A model generated the notes under the pieces. The model was not told the origin of the DNA, did no database searches, and saw nothing but the letters and a program-made list of their open reading frames with translations. The position numbers and the translations under genes are program-made. A DNA stretch of 50,517 nucleotides. Source: an uncultured Pirellulaceae bacterium. GTDB taxonomy: Bacteria > Planctomycetota > Planctomycetia > Pirellulales > Pirellulaceae. The stretch covers positions 1 through 50,517 of the forward strand of contig CALFWL010000020.1 of assembly GCA_937928215.1 (NCBI GenBank), in the 5' to 3' direction. Positions 9,382-17,837 of the stretch are shown here, in pieces (within the stretch, counting starts at the first letter, position 1; each line of letters begins with the position of its first letter).

Positions 9382-9984
9382 CTATTTGATGTTGGCTTTG
9401 AGGGCCTCAATCGTGGCTTCAATTGATCTGGCTTTCACAGAATCGAAAATCTTCACGTGCTCGCGATAAGCTTGGTGGTAGTCACCCAGTCGTGAATAAG
9501 TCAGCAGCATGCGAGAGCAAAGCTGTCGCCAAGCACTGACAAGATCTTCGGCTCCGCAGCCGATCATAATCGTTTCGTGGAACTCGATATCTTGCAACGC
9601 GATCGCGGTCGTGTCGCCACTGTCGCAAGCGGCCTTCAAACGGTCGAGCGCGGCCTCGATATTGTCGATCTCATCATCCGTGGCTTTCGCAAGACCTCTC
9701 TCTACAGCGTGGGTTTCTATCTGCTGCCGAAGCGATGTGATAAACTTGCGGTTTTCCGGGTTCGGAGGGTGGCGAACCGTCACTCCTCGGTTGGCGTGAT
9801 ATGCCAGATACCCTTCGTAAGACAATTGGATAAACGCATCACGAACCGGGCCTCGGCTGACCCCGAAACGATTTGCCAACTCAGTCTCTCTGAGCATCGT
9901 GCCAGCCTCAAATCGCCCCGCAACCAATTCGTCACGGATCTGATTGGTCACTTGCTCACGCACGGTTTTTGGAGCGATCGACAT
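9382..9984 (-). CDS. GntR family transcriptional regulator (FCD/FadR subfamily)
   Basis: N-terminal wHTH VTNQIRDELVAGRFEAGTMLRETELANRFGVSRGPVRDAFIQLSYEGYLAYHANRGVTV and a helical C-terminal domain with FHETIM. Confidence 0.93.
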   Translation of the reverse strand: MSIAPKTVREQVTNQIRDELVAGRFEAGTMLRETELANRFGVSRGPVRDAFIQLSYEGYLAYHANRGVTVRHPPNPENRKFITSLRQQIETHAVERGLAKATDDEIDNIEAALDRLKAACDSGDTTAIALQDIEFHETIMIGCGAEDLVSAWRQLCSRMLLTYSRLGDYHQAYREHVKIFDSVKARSIEATIEALKANIK

Positions 9985-10024
9985 TTGAATTTCAATTTCC
10001 TCAGTTGAACAAATATTGCAAACA

Positions 10025-10054
10025 TTGACGCCTGTTAATTGTTAACATGGTAAT
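10025..10054 (+). promoter_or_regulatory. Candidate promoter plus GntR operator upstream of the aldolase gene
   Basis: TTGACG (10025-10030), N18, GGTAAT (10049-10054), with the inverted repeat TGTTAA-TTG-TTAACA (10033-10047) inside the spacer. Confidence 0.5.
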
Positions 10055-10111
10055 GTGAGACGGTGCTTCTGGCAACCATTTGTTTTACCATCCCCAAAGG
10101 AGTTTACCACG

Positions 10112-10738
10112 GTGTTAGAGAACCTGAAAAAATGGAAAATCGTCCCTGTGGTCGCGATTGACCGGGTTGTGGACTCCGTACCGCTCGCTGACGCGTTGTC
10201 CGCCGCCGGGCTGCCCGTGGCCGAAATTACCCTGCGAACCGTTGCGGGCTTGGCTGCCATTGCAGCCCTTGCCGATCAACCGGATTTTACGGTCGGAGCA
10301 GGTACGGTTCATACCGTGGATCAAGCAAAGCAGGTCGCCGAGGCAGGTGCGAAATTTGTCGTTACACCAGGCTTCAATCCGAAAACAGTGCAGTGGTGCC
10401 TAGAAAACGAAATGCCGATCTACCCGGGAGTTTCGAGCCCCACAGATCTGGAGACCGCCATCGAGTTCGGATTGACGGTCGTCAAGTTTTTCCCTGCCGA
10501 AATGATCGGTGGAGCGAAAATGATCAAGGCGTTGCAGGGCCCTTACGGAGACATTCGGTTCATTCCGACCGGAGGCATCAATATCTCGAACCTGAACGAC
10601 TACCTGAGCTTGCCGTCGGTCGTCGCATGTGGAGGCAGTTGGATGGTCAAGAGCGACCTGATCAACGAGGGCAAGTTTGACGATATCAAACGTTTGACGG
10701 TCGAAGCGTGCACCATGGCGGGGCGCTCTTTTTCGTAG
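10112..10738 (+). CDS. eda: 2-keto-3-deoxy-6-phosphogluconate/phosphogalactonate aldolase
   Basis: VGAGTVHTV, FVVTPGFNPK, YPGVSSPTDLETAIEFGLTVVKFFPAE, FIPTGGI. GTG start at 10112 preceded by AAAGGAG; the ORF track begins at 10055. Confidence 0.93.
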   Translation: MLENLKKWKIVPVVAIDRVVDSVPLADALSAAGLPVAEITLRTVAGLAAIAALADQPDFTVGAGTVHTVDQAKQVAEAGAKFVVTPGFNPKTVQWCLENEMPIYPGVSSPTDLETAIEFGLTVVKFFPAEMIGGAKMIKALQGPYGDIRFIPTGGINISNLNDYLSLPSVVACGGSWMVKSDLINEGKFDDIKRLTVEACTMAGRSFS

Positions 10739-10985
10739 CCGGCGATTCGCCCGCGATCTTTCAACCGCATGGGGGGCTCGACGCACTAGCCACGCATCAA
10801 CGTTGAACTGTGATTCACTCCTCCCGCGGCGCCCGTCGTGAGCACGGTTCTCGTTCATGGCTCGTGTTTACTCTGCGGAGGCCGGTCGCACGACGGATTT
10901 CCGTGGGGACGCTCGCGAGGTCGAACGGCCGCAACCCAATTTTTATGAAGCTACCAGATGGGCATCTCAGCTTCGATCGGCAAAC

Positions 10986-11022
10986 AAAAAAAGCACCTGT
11001 GAGTCATCACAAGTGCTTTTTC
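10986..11022. terminator. Stem-loop AAAAGCACcTGTGA-gtca-TCACAaGTGCTTTT downstream of the tRNA unit
   Basis: Near-perfect inverted repeat flanked by A-run and T-run, on the 3' side of the minus-strand tRNA-Ala. Confidence 0.75.
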
Positions 11023-11030
11023 TGTTCCAG

Positions 11031-11103
11031 TGGAGATGAGGGGGCTCGAACCCCTAACCCCTGCCTTGCAAAGGCAGTGCTCTCCCAATTGAGCTACATC
11101 CCC
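11031..11103 (-). tRNA. tRNA-Ala (TGC)
   Basis: Reverse complement GGGGATGTAGCTCAATTGGGAGAGCACTGCCTTTGCAAGGCAGGGGTTAGGGGTTCGAGCCCCCTCATCTCCA folds as a cloverleaf with anticodon TGC. Confidence 0.97.
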
Positions 11104-11195
11104 ATGTTTTCAAGGTGAAATCCGAAAATCGTCAACCGACGCTCGTCATTCGGAGCTTTTGATTTCGACTTCCAATATCCAACTTTTTGTACTAG

Positions 11196-11270
11196 TGGTC
11201 GTGCCAAGATTCGAACTTGGGACCTCGTCGTTATCAGCGACGCGCTCTAACCAACTGAGCTACACGACCC
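11196..11270 (-). tRNA. tRNA-Ile (GAT)
   Basis: Reverse complement GGGTCGTGTAGCTCAGTTGGTTAGAGCGCGTCGCTGATAACGACGAGGTCCCAAGTTCGAATCTTGGCACGACCA, anticodon GAT. Confidence 0.97.
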
Positions 11271-11313
11271 CGATGTTCAATCCGTAGCATGACAACATTT
11301 CAAGACTCCGAGT

Positions 11314-11342
11314 TCGCTCGATACGAATCGCTCGATACGAAT
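11314..11342. repeat. Two tandem copies of CGCTCGATACGAAT (14-nt period)
   Basis: Direct reading: TCGCTCGATACGAATCGCTCGATACGAAT. Confidence 0.9.
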
Positions 11343-11408
11343 TTTTCCGCATCTTGCCGGGCGAACTCAATGTCCGTGTTTCACAATAGTGCCATCAAGG
11401 ATGATCCA

Positions 11409-11436
11409 GTGTATAAATTACCGCCAGCGTGTCAAA
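11409..11436 (-). promoter_or_regulatory. Candidate sigma70-type promoter for the tRNA-Ile/Ala unit
   Basis: On the minus strand: TTGACA (11431-11436), N16, TACACT (11409-11414). Confidence 0.55.
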
Positions 11437-11460
11437 CGGGGCTGCCGAAAACAAATTGCT

Positions 11461-11478
11461 CCGTTTGTTCAAACGGAA
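11461..11478. promoter_or_regulatory. Perfect palindrome TCCGTTTG-TT-CAAACGGA (candidate operator)
   Basis: 8-bp arms with a 2-nt centre. An extra half-site (TCAAACGG, 11433-11440) overlaps the candidate -35. Confidence 0.55.
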
Positions 11479-11823
11479 TAAGCTGCCAGAACCCCGCTGA
11501 TTCTATTGCTGTGGCATGACTTTCGCCACTGAAACGTCTTAACCTTTGTCCATTCAGCCGCTACCCTTTGGAACGTTGGAAAAAGCCCAGCATTGAGCAA
11601 ACGCAAACTGGAATTGCCCCATCGATCGATAAACGCTTCAATCGTCAGAGGGCCGTTAATTCCTGAATCAATGATCGCACATCCCTCAAAGATCCGCTAA
11701 TAACTGCGACCAAACCCGACCGATCGGAAGCCGTCCGATCAGTACGATCGATCGGCTATGGGTTTTTTCACGCTACGCTGTCCTTGCCCCGCTCGAAATT
11801 ATCCCGTCGTACAGTTCACTCTC

Positions 11824-13791
11824 ATGAATGCCCTCTCAATTCAAATGGCCAGATTTCAGCTAAAAATGACATTCTTTCAGATCGATCGATTATTGCTCGT
11901 GGCCGGCGTGGCATTGGCCGGGTTGTTTGGACCAAGTTCGATTGCCTCCGGTCAGGGAGCCAGTTTGTCTCAGGCCATGGCGATCAATCCAAAGCAATTG
12001 GACGCGCCCCACGATCAACCGACAGCCAGCGAGCTGAAATCGTGTAAAATTGAAAAATCCACGAAACCGCCGGGATTTATCGTTTCCGACGGGAGCGGTC
12101 GAATCCTGCGCCAATTCTTTGACAACAATGAGGATGGCAAACTTGACCAGTGGTCTTACTTCGAGAATGGAATCGAGGTCTATCGTGACTTGGACACTGA
12201 CTTCGATCGAAAGACTGATCAATACCGCTGGTTGGCCAGTGGTGGGACTCGCTGGGGACTCGACCCGGACGAAGACGGTACCATCGACAGTTGGAAAACG
12301 ATCTCTGCCGAAGAAGTTGCCTATGAAACGTTCATGGCGATTCGCGACGCCGATGCAAAACGCTTTGATCGCCTATTGCTGACACCGCAAGAATTTGCGT
12401 CGATCAAATTTGGCAAGTCTTCGGCCATCCGAATCAAGGAACGTTGGCAGGCTGCCAAAGCCGGATTTGCCAAGGCCACCAGCAGTTCGTTGAAACTTCC
12501 TCGTGATGCTCAGTGGATTCAGTGGGGAAACGGTCGCCCCAGCATGTGTGCCGCCGGAACCGAGGGCAATGCGAGCGACCTGATCTGTTTCGATCACGCT
12601 TCTGGCGTCTATCAGAGCGGTAAGGAGTTCGGTCAGATCGCGATTGGATCGATCCTAAAAGTGGGCGATGTCTGGCGTCTGGTCGAGTTACCGGAACTGG
12701 TTTCTGAAGGCAAACCGATCAATAACGGCGGCGTGTTGTTTCCCTTGCCGGGCATTAACCAAGATTTGCCTACCCCTGCCCCTCCGGTGGCCAACGAACT
12801 TGCTGAGTTATACGAAAAGCTCAACGAACTGGACGCCGGCCTGCAAAAAGCCACCAAAGGTTCCGAGATCGCCAAGTTGCACCAACAAAAAGCAGATGTG
12901 ATGCAGCAGATTTTCTTCGCCGACAATAAAACAGATCGCCGCAACTGGCTGGAAAACATCGCGGATTCCGTTTCCAGCGCCTATGTCGACGAAAAATTCC
13001 CCAACGGCATCAAGGTCCTCGATCGCTTTGCACAGCGACTTAGGTCGGAGAAAATCACTGACGGCGTTGACTACGTTCAATGGCGATCGATTTTTGCCAA
13101 GTACGGTTTGGACATGAAAATCCGCGACAACAAGGGCAGAGCAAAGGCGGAGCAAGAGCTCATGTCCAGCGTGGAAGACTTCGTTGACCGTTACCCAAAA
13201 AGCCGGTTCACCACCGAAGGCATGTTCCAATTGGCTTTAAATGCCGAGATCAGCGAGCGTGATGAAGATCGAGCCATCGAATGGTATAAGAAAATCGTTA
13301 CCCGCTTCCCCGGCACGGATGACGCCGCCCGCGCTCGTGGAGCGATCAAGCGTCTGACTGGGCAGGGTAAACGGCTTGACTTCCAAAGCAAAACGGCTCA
13401 GGGTCGCCCGTTCACACTGGCCGACCGTAGCTTGCGAGGGAAAGTCGTTGTTCTGCATTATTGGGAGAACTGGTGTGCGGATGAATTTGACACGATCGAA
13501 CGGCTGGCAGCCAAACACAAAGGTGATGTCGTCTTCATCGGGTGCAATACCGATTCGACATCGGCTGAGTTCAAAAACTTCATGGCCAAGAACCGCAACG
13601 TGACGTGGTTGCAGTTGCACGAACCTGGTGGTGTCGAGAAAAGCCCGCTGGCTCATCAGTTAGGCGTTTCCACGTTGCCGCTTGTTCTGATGGTTGATGG
13701 CAAAGGAGCATTGGTCGATTCGAATCTGGCATTCGGCGACTTGGAACGAGAGATCCAACGCGAACTCCGGCGTGCAAAACGAGCCGAGTGA
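11824..13791 (+). CDS. Secreted thioredoxin-fold (TlpA-like) protein with EF-hand-like repeats and TPR-like region
   Basis: Hydrophobic N-terminus; DNNEDGKLDQW, DTDFDRKTDQ and DPDEDGTIDSW acidic repeats; C-terminal GKVVVLHYWENWCADEFDTI...STLPLVLMVDGKG thioredoxin-like domain. Start uncertain (11758, 11824 or 11866). Confidence 0.75.
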   Translation: MNALSIQMARFQLKMTFFQIDRLLLVAGVALAGLFGPSSIASGQGASLSQAMAINPKQLDAPHDQPTASELKSCKIEKSTKPPGFIVSDGSGRILRQFFDNNEDGKLDQWSYFENGIEVYRDLDTDFDRKTDQYRWLASGGTRWGLDPDEDGTIDSWKTISAEEVAYETFMAIRDADAKRFDRLLLTPQEFASIKFGKSSAIRIKERWQAAKAGFAKATSSSLKLPRDAQWIQWGNGRPSMCAAGTEGNASDLICFDHASGVYQSGKEFGQIAIGSILKVGDVWRLVELPELVSEGKPINNGGVLFPLPGINQDLPTPAPPVANELAELYEKLNELDAGLQKATKGSEIAKLHQQKADVMQQIFFADNKTDRRNWLENIADSVSSAYVDEKFPNGIKVLDRFAQRLRSEKITDGVDYVQWRSIFAKYGLDMKIRDNKGRAKAEQELMSSVEDFVDRYPKSRFTTEGMFQLALNAEISERDEDRAIEWYKKIVTRFPGTDDAARARGAIKRLTGQGKRLDFQSKTAQGRPFTLADRSLRGKVVVLHYWENWCADEFDTIERLAAKHKGDVVFIGCNTDSTSAEFKNFMAKNRNVTWLQLHEPGGVEKSPLAHQLGVSTLPLVLMVDGKGALVDSNLAFGDLEREIQRELRRAKRAE

Positions 13792-13816
13792 ATCGTGGAA
13801 GAATCGTGGACTACGG

Positions 13817-14638
13817 TTACAAGTTTGCGAGCAAGTTAGTCAGATATTCAGCTGCACCTCGGCAATCGGATTCCAAGTCGTGGCTTGACCTTGCTTCGAC
13901 CGAAATGCCTCCGGTGTATCCGGATTCGATCAGTTGGCGAAAAAATGTTTCCATGCCCGGAATGTTGTCGCCCAGTTTCGGAAAGCAACGTCCCGCTGGA
14001 TTCGCCAGTTGCACTGCGCAGATTAGATTGCCAGCTTCAAGCACGATATCGGTCGCCTCATTTTCCATCGCAAAATGATAAAAGTCTGCGGCGAGCCCGA
14101 TTTCCGGGCGATCGATTTCGCGCGCGAACCTCAGCGCTTCTGCGAACGTGTTGATGAAATTCGTTTCGGTTCGATTGATGTGCTCGATTGCAATTTTTAT
14201 TTCCCAATCGTTCTCTCGAATCACATCCGAACACAAATGGCAGAATTCAACCATTTGCTGGTTCGCTCGATCGAACGAGAAACCACTGGGGACTGATCTC
14301 GAAGCCGGGCTTCCAAACACGATGGCCTTTGCTCCGAGCGATGTTGCTCTTGCGAGAGCGGATTCGAGAAACGTTCGCGCCGCAGTTTCGTTGGCTTTCG
14401 GTCCCGTCACTTTTAGCGTCGGTGGCAAAAACCAGTTCATCGACGGTACGAGAATACCTTTCGACTTCAGACGAGCTGCCGTAGCATCGAACTCTTGCTG
14501 ATGCATCGCAGCAGCTTTCGCGAACCCCGGCTCGATGAAATCCATTCCTGCGGATGTGATTTTTTCCGCATTGAGCAACGGTTCGCTGGTCGAGAAATCG
14601 GATACGCCCAGCTTCAGGCTATGAATAGAATCTGACAT
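13817..14638 (-). CDS. TIM-barrel sugar phosphate isomerase/epimerase (xylose isomerase-like/AP endonuclease 2 family)
   Basis: Predicted alpha/beta barrel with IKIAIEHINRTETNFINTFAEALRFAREIDRPEIGLAADFYHF and GGISVEAR. Likely start MSDSIHSLKLG at 14638. Confidence 0.8.
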   Translation of the reverse strand: MSDSIHSLKLGVSDFSTSEPLLNAEKITSAGMDFIEPGFAKAAAMHQQEFDATAARLKSKGILVPSMNWFLPPTLKVTGPKANETAARTFLESALARATSLGAKAIVFGSPASRSVPSGFSFDRANQQMVEFCHLCSDVIRENDWEIKIAIEHINRTETNFINTFAEALRFAREIDRPEIGLAADFYHFAMENEATDIVLEAGNLICAVQLANPAGRCFPKLGDNIPGMETFFRQLIESGYTGGISVEARSSHDLESDCRGAAEYLTNLLANL

Positions 14639-14715
14639 AGTCCTCAAAATCGAATTCAGACTATCCAGAAGGAATTCATGCTGACACTGGGAAATGAAGA
14701 GATCGCATCGCTTCG

Positions 14716-15219
14716 TTATTCGCCTTCTTCCGGTTTGCGTGAAGCCAGTTCGCGATCGATCATGAAGAGTCCGTTTTTGTTTCCTTCCACCATTTTCAAT
14801 TGGTCGATCACTCCACGAGCGTTGGCTTCCTCTTCGACTTGTTCGGTAACAAACCACTCAAGGAATACGTCGGTCGCGTGGTCGGATTCTGCTCTGGCCA
14901 GATCCTTCAGCTTGAAAATGCAACCTGAAATATGCTGCTCGTGGGCCAGCGCGTCCTCGAACAAACTCAAGGGAGAAGCGTTTTCAACTTTGGGGGCATC
15001 CAGCTGTTGCAAGCAGACTTCGCCGTCTCGTTCGAGCACGTAATTGAAAAATTTGTCGGCGTGGGCCAGCTCTTCCTGATACTGCATCTTGAACCAGTTG
15101 GCGAACCCCGGCAAGTTCAACCGATCTGCCTCAGCGGACATGGCAAGGTACTGGTACGCGGATTGAAGCTCTTCTTTAATCTGGTTATTGAGGGCGGCTT
15201 CGACGGCTTTCGATTTCAT
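14716..15219 (-). CDS. ftnA: Bacterial non-heme ferritin
   Basis: LNNQIKEELQSAYQYLAMSAEADRLNLPGFANWFKMQYQEELAHADKFFNYV and WFVTEQVEEEANARGVIDQLK. Confidence 0.95.
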   Translation of the reverse strand: MKSKAVEAALNNQIKEELQSAYQYLAMSAEADRLNLPGFANWFKMQYQEELAHADKFFNYVLERDGEVCLQQLDAPKVENASPLSLFEDALAHEQHISGCIFKLKDLARAESDHATDVFLEWFVTEQVEEEANARGVIDQLKMVEGNKNGLFMIDRELASRKPEEGE

Positions 15220-15459
15220 GATCTTTCCTGAATGGTTACTCGTGCAATGTTGCTCGCGCAGGTGACTCGATTGATATGTTTTAATGAACCCAGCGAACTA
15301 CTCAAGGTGTAGGACAAATGGACTCACGGAACAATCGTCGCAGCGATCGATTCGGTTTGAAACTTGGGAAGGATTAAGGACTTGCGAACAAGTAAGTTGC
15401 CGGACAAAAGTGATTCATAACCGATCTTGTCCAAGCGAAATGAGATTGGATCTGGTGAT

Positions 15460-16545
15460 TTATTGTTGAGCAAATCCCTGACAATCACAGGTTTCCCAGC
15501 AGCCGGATTTGGCGGAACGATACATTGCTTCTTGGACGGCAATGCTTTTTAAGTAGGACGGTCCGTCGGTTTCAAATTTGCTGAGATTGAGTCTCAGTCC
15601 ATCTGCAAAATGCTGCTGCGTCGCAAAGACGCAGTCGCCGGCAAATCCGCTGTCCGAAGGCGCGTACGTGTGAGCTTTCTCTGGTCGTCCCAACTCTTGA
15701 ACCGTGAGCCGCCCGTCGTCGTGCAAGCGGATGGTGCCTCCGTTGCCTTCGACCAAAAGTTCACCAAAGGTATAGCGAGGATTGGCTGCGGTCGATTCAT
15801 TGAACCGATTGGCATCGTAGAGTCCCTGCCCGCCATCGAAAAAATCGAAAATCGCAATCGCCGAATCTTCTCCCGCGATCACGGGATTCAATTTCCGTGT
15901 GCTGCACCAGACTCTGTTGATTTCTCCGGCCAAGTAGCGAAACGTGTCAATCGTGTGGATGCCCGCTTCAAAGATCAGAAACTTTTCCATGGTCTGGAAG
16001 TAAGGCTGTCGAGCCAAATAGGCGTCGTCACCCCAGCCGTCACCCGCTCGATTGCGAAACGAAAGCGTGTGCAGACGATCCCCAATCCGTTGATCGTTTA
16101 AGAGGTTTTTGATTTCGCGATACCACGGCTGGAATCGAAAGTTTTCATGAACCATGAACGGGATACCGGCAGCCTGAGCCATGGACACGATCCGAGCCGA
16201 TTCAGTGGCCGTTGGCGCAAGCGGTTTCTGACAGATCACCGCGATGCCTTGGGCGGCAACGTCCTGCACGATAGGCAGGTGAGTGTCGGGCCGAGTGACC
16301 ACGTCGACGAAGTCCAGCCGGTGCTGGCCGTCACTCAATGCGTCAAGCATCTCTCTGTGGTCGGTGAAGACTTTCGGGACCTTAAACTCCGCGGCGAAAG
16401 CTTCCGCTTTGTTCCGGTCCACGTCGCAAACGGCCTCGATGCGGACGTGATTGATTCGTTGCCACGCATCAAAATGAAAGCGGCTGAAGTAACCGGCTCC
16501 GATCACGGCTCCACGAAGGATTTTTGAACCTTGATCGCTCATCAA
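15460..16545 (-). CDS. Gfo/Idh/MocA family oxidoreductase
   Basis: AVIGAGYFSRFHFDAW, VDVVTRPDTHLPIV, ICQKPLAPTATE (EKP-like), GIHTIDTFRYLAGE. Confidence 0.93.
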   Translation of the reverse strand: MMSDQGSKILRGAVIGAGYFSRFHFDAWQRINHVRIEAVCDVDRNKAEAFAAEFKVPKVFTDHREMLDALSDGQHRLDFVDVVTRPDTHLPIVQDVAAQGIAVICQKPLAPTATESARIVSMAQAAGIPFMVHENFRFQPWYREIKNLLNDQRIGDRLHTLSFRNRAGDGWGDDAYLARQPYFQTMEKFLIFEAGIHTIDTFRYLAGEINRVWCSTRKLNPVIAGEDSAIAIFDFFDGGQGLYDANRFNESTAANPRYTFGELLVEGNGGTIRLHDDGRLTVQELGRPEKAHTYAPSDSGFAGDCVFATQQHFADGLRLNLSKFETDGPSYLKSIAVQEAMYRSAKSGCWETCDCQGFAQQ

Positions 16546-17837
16546 TCGCCACTCTTGGATTCAAGTTTTTCGATCAGCGGTCGGTCGGCACGGATGAAGC
16601 ACCACATCACGATCGCAACGATGTTCAATCCTGCGGCGAGGTAAAAGAACGGTTTGTGATTTCCACTCAATGCGACAAGGTAAGGAAACGCCAACGCGGT
16701 GCAAAACGATCCGAGATTCCCAACCATGTTCATCGATCCCGAAACGGCTCCGGTACTTCGACCACCAATGTCCAGACAGGTCGACCATGATGGGCTCAGG
16801 ACCATATCGCTGCCAAAGATAGCAACACACATGGCCAGCACCGCATAAAACGGAGTCGTCATATTTACGCAACCAATCATTCCTGCTGCCGCCAGCACAA
16901 AGCCGATCATCGCGGGCAGCCTGCGCGAAAGGTTCCATCTTCCAAAACGGTACAACGTGTCGACGGTGATTCCAGAAAGCCAATTCCCTGCAACGCCGCA
17001 CAACAGCGGCATCATCGCGTACTGCCCCGTCTGCACGGGAGTCAAGGAGTATTCCTTTTGCAGATAAGGAAAAAACCAGCTGACAACAAAGAAGAACGTG
17101 AAGTTGTGTGCCACGTATTGCACCATCAGCATCCACATCGTGGGAGCACCGAGAATCTGCGCCGTCGAATAAGCCGCGCCGGGTTCACCAACGTTGTTTG
17201 AATCTTGAGGTCGATTCGCGAGGATGTAGGTCCGCTCACTTTCCTGAACGGCAAAATGAGTCTCCGGCGTGTTTCGGAATAGCAGATACCAGGCAACTGC
17301 CGCGATTAGTCCGAAGGCTCCCAGCAAGAAGAACGCCTGCTGCCAACCGCCAGCGACGGCAATCAGCCAGACGACACCCGGCATCGCGATCGCCGCCCCC
17401 AGTCGCCCACCCGAAAAAATCAATGAGTTTGTGACGCCCCGTTCCTGCACCGGCAGCCACGAAACCAGAGCCCGTGAAATGGTTGGATATCCGGCAGCCT
17501 CTCCAACTCCAAAGAAAAACCGTGTCGCCAGCATCATGTAAAACGCTCGGGCCACACCGGTAAGCATTGTAAAAATTGACCACAGGACGCAGACGACCGT
17601 CATCACGATCCTCGGTCCAAAACGATCGGCCATCTTTCCGCCGGGCACTTGCAGCAACGCGTACCCCAACGTGAATGCTCCCATCACCCAGCCCATCTGG
17701 GTGTCGTCGAAGTTCAGATCGAGTGCGATGTCTTTCTTCGCCGCAGAGATGCAGGCTCGATCGATCCACATCAACATCGAAAGAAGAAACGCGCCGAAGA
17801 TCAGGAGGAAACGAACTGGCATGGTTGACTCACTCAA
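16542..17837 (-). CDS. MFS transporter, anion:cation symporter (sugar-acid/tartrate-like) family
   Basis: 12-TM pattern, MLMWIDRACISAA, MGWVMGAFTLGYALLQVPGGKMADRFGPR, GVGEAAGYPTISRALVSWLP. Confidence 0.9.
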   Translation of the reverse strand: MSESTMPVRFLLIFGAFLLSMLMWIDRACISAAKKDIALDLNFDDTQMGWVMGAFTLGYALLQVPGGKMADRFGPRIVMTVVCVLWSIFTMLTGVARAFYMMLATRFFFGVGEAAGYPTISRALVSWLPVQERGVTNSLIFSGGRLGAAIAMPGVVWLIAVAGGWQQAFFLLGAFGLIAAVAWYLLFRNTPETHFAVQESERTYILANRPQDSNNVGEPGAAYSTAQILGAPTMWMLMVQYVAHNFTFFFVVSWFFPYLQKEYSLTPVQTGQYAMMPLLCGVAGNWLSGITVDTLYRFGRWNLSRRLPAMIGFVLAAAGMIGCVNMTTPFYAVLAMCVAIFGSDMVLSPSWSTCLDIGGRSTGAVSGSMNMVGNLGSFCTALAFPYLVALSGNHKPFFYLAAGLNIVAIVMWCFIRADRPLIEKLESKSGD

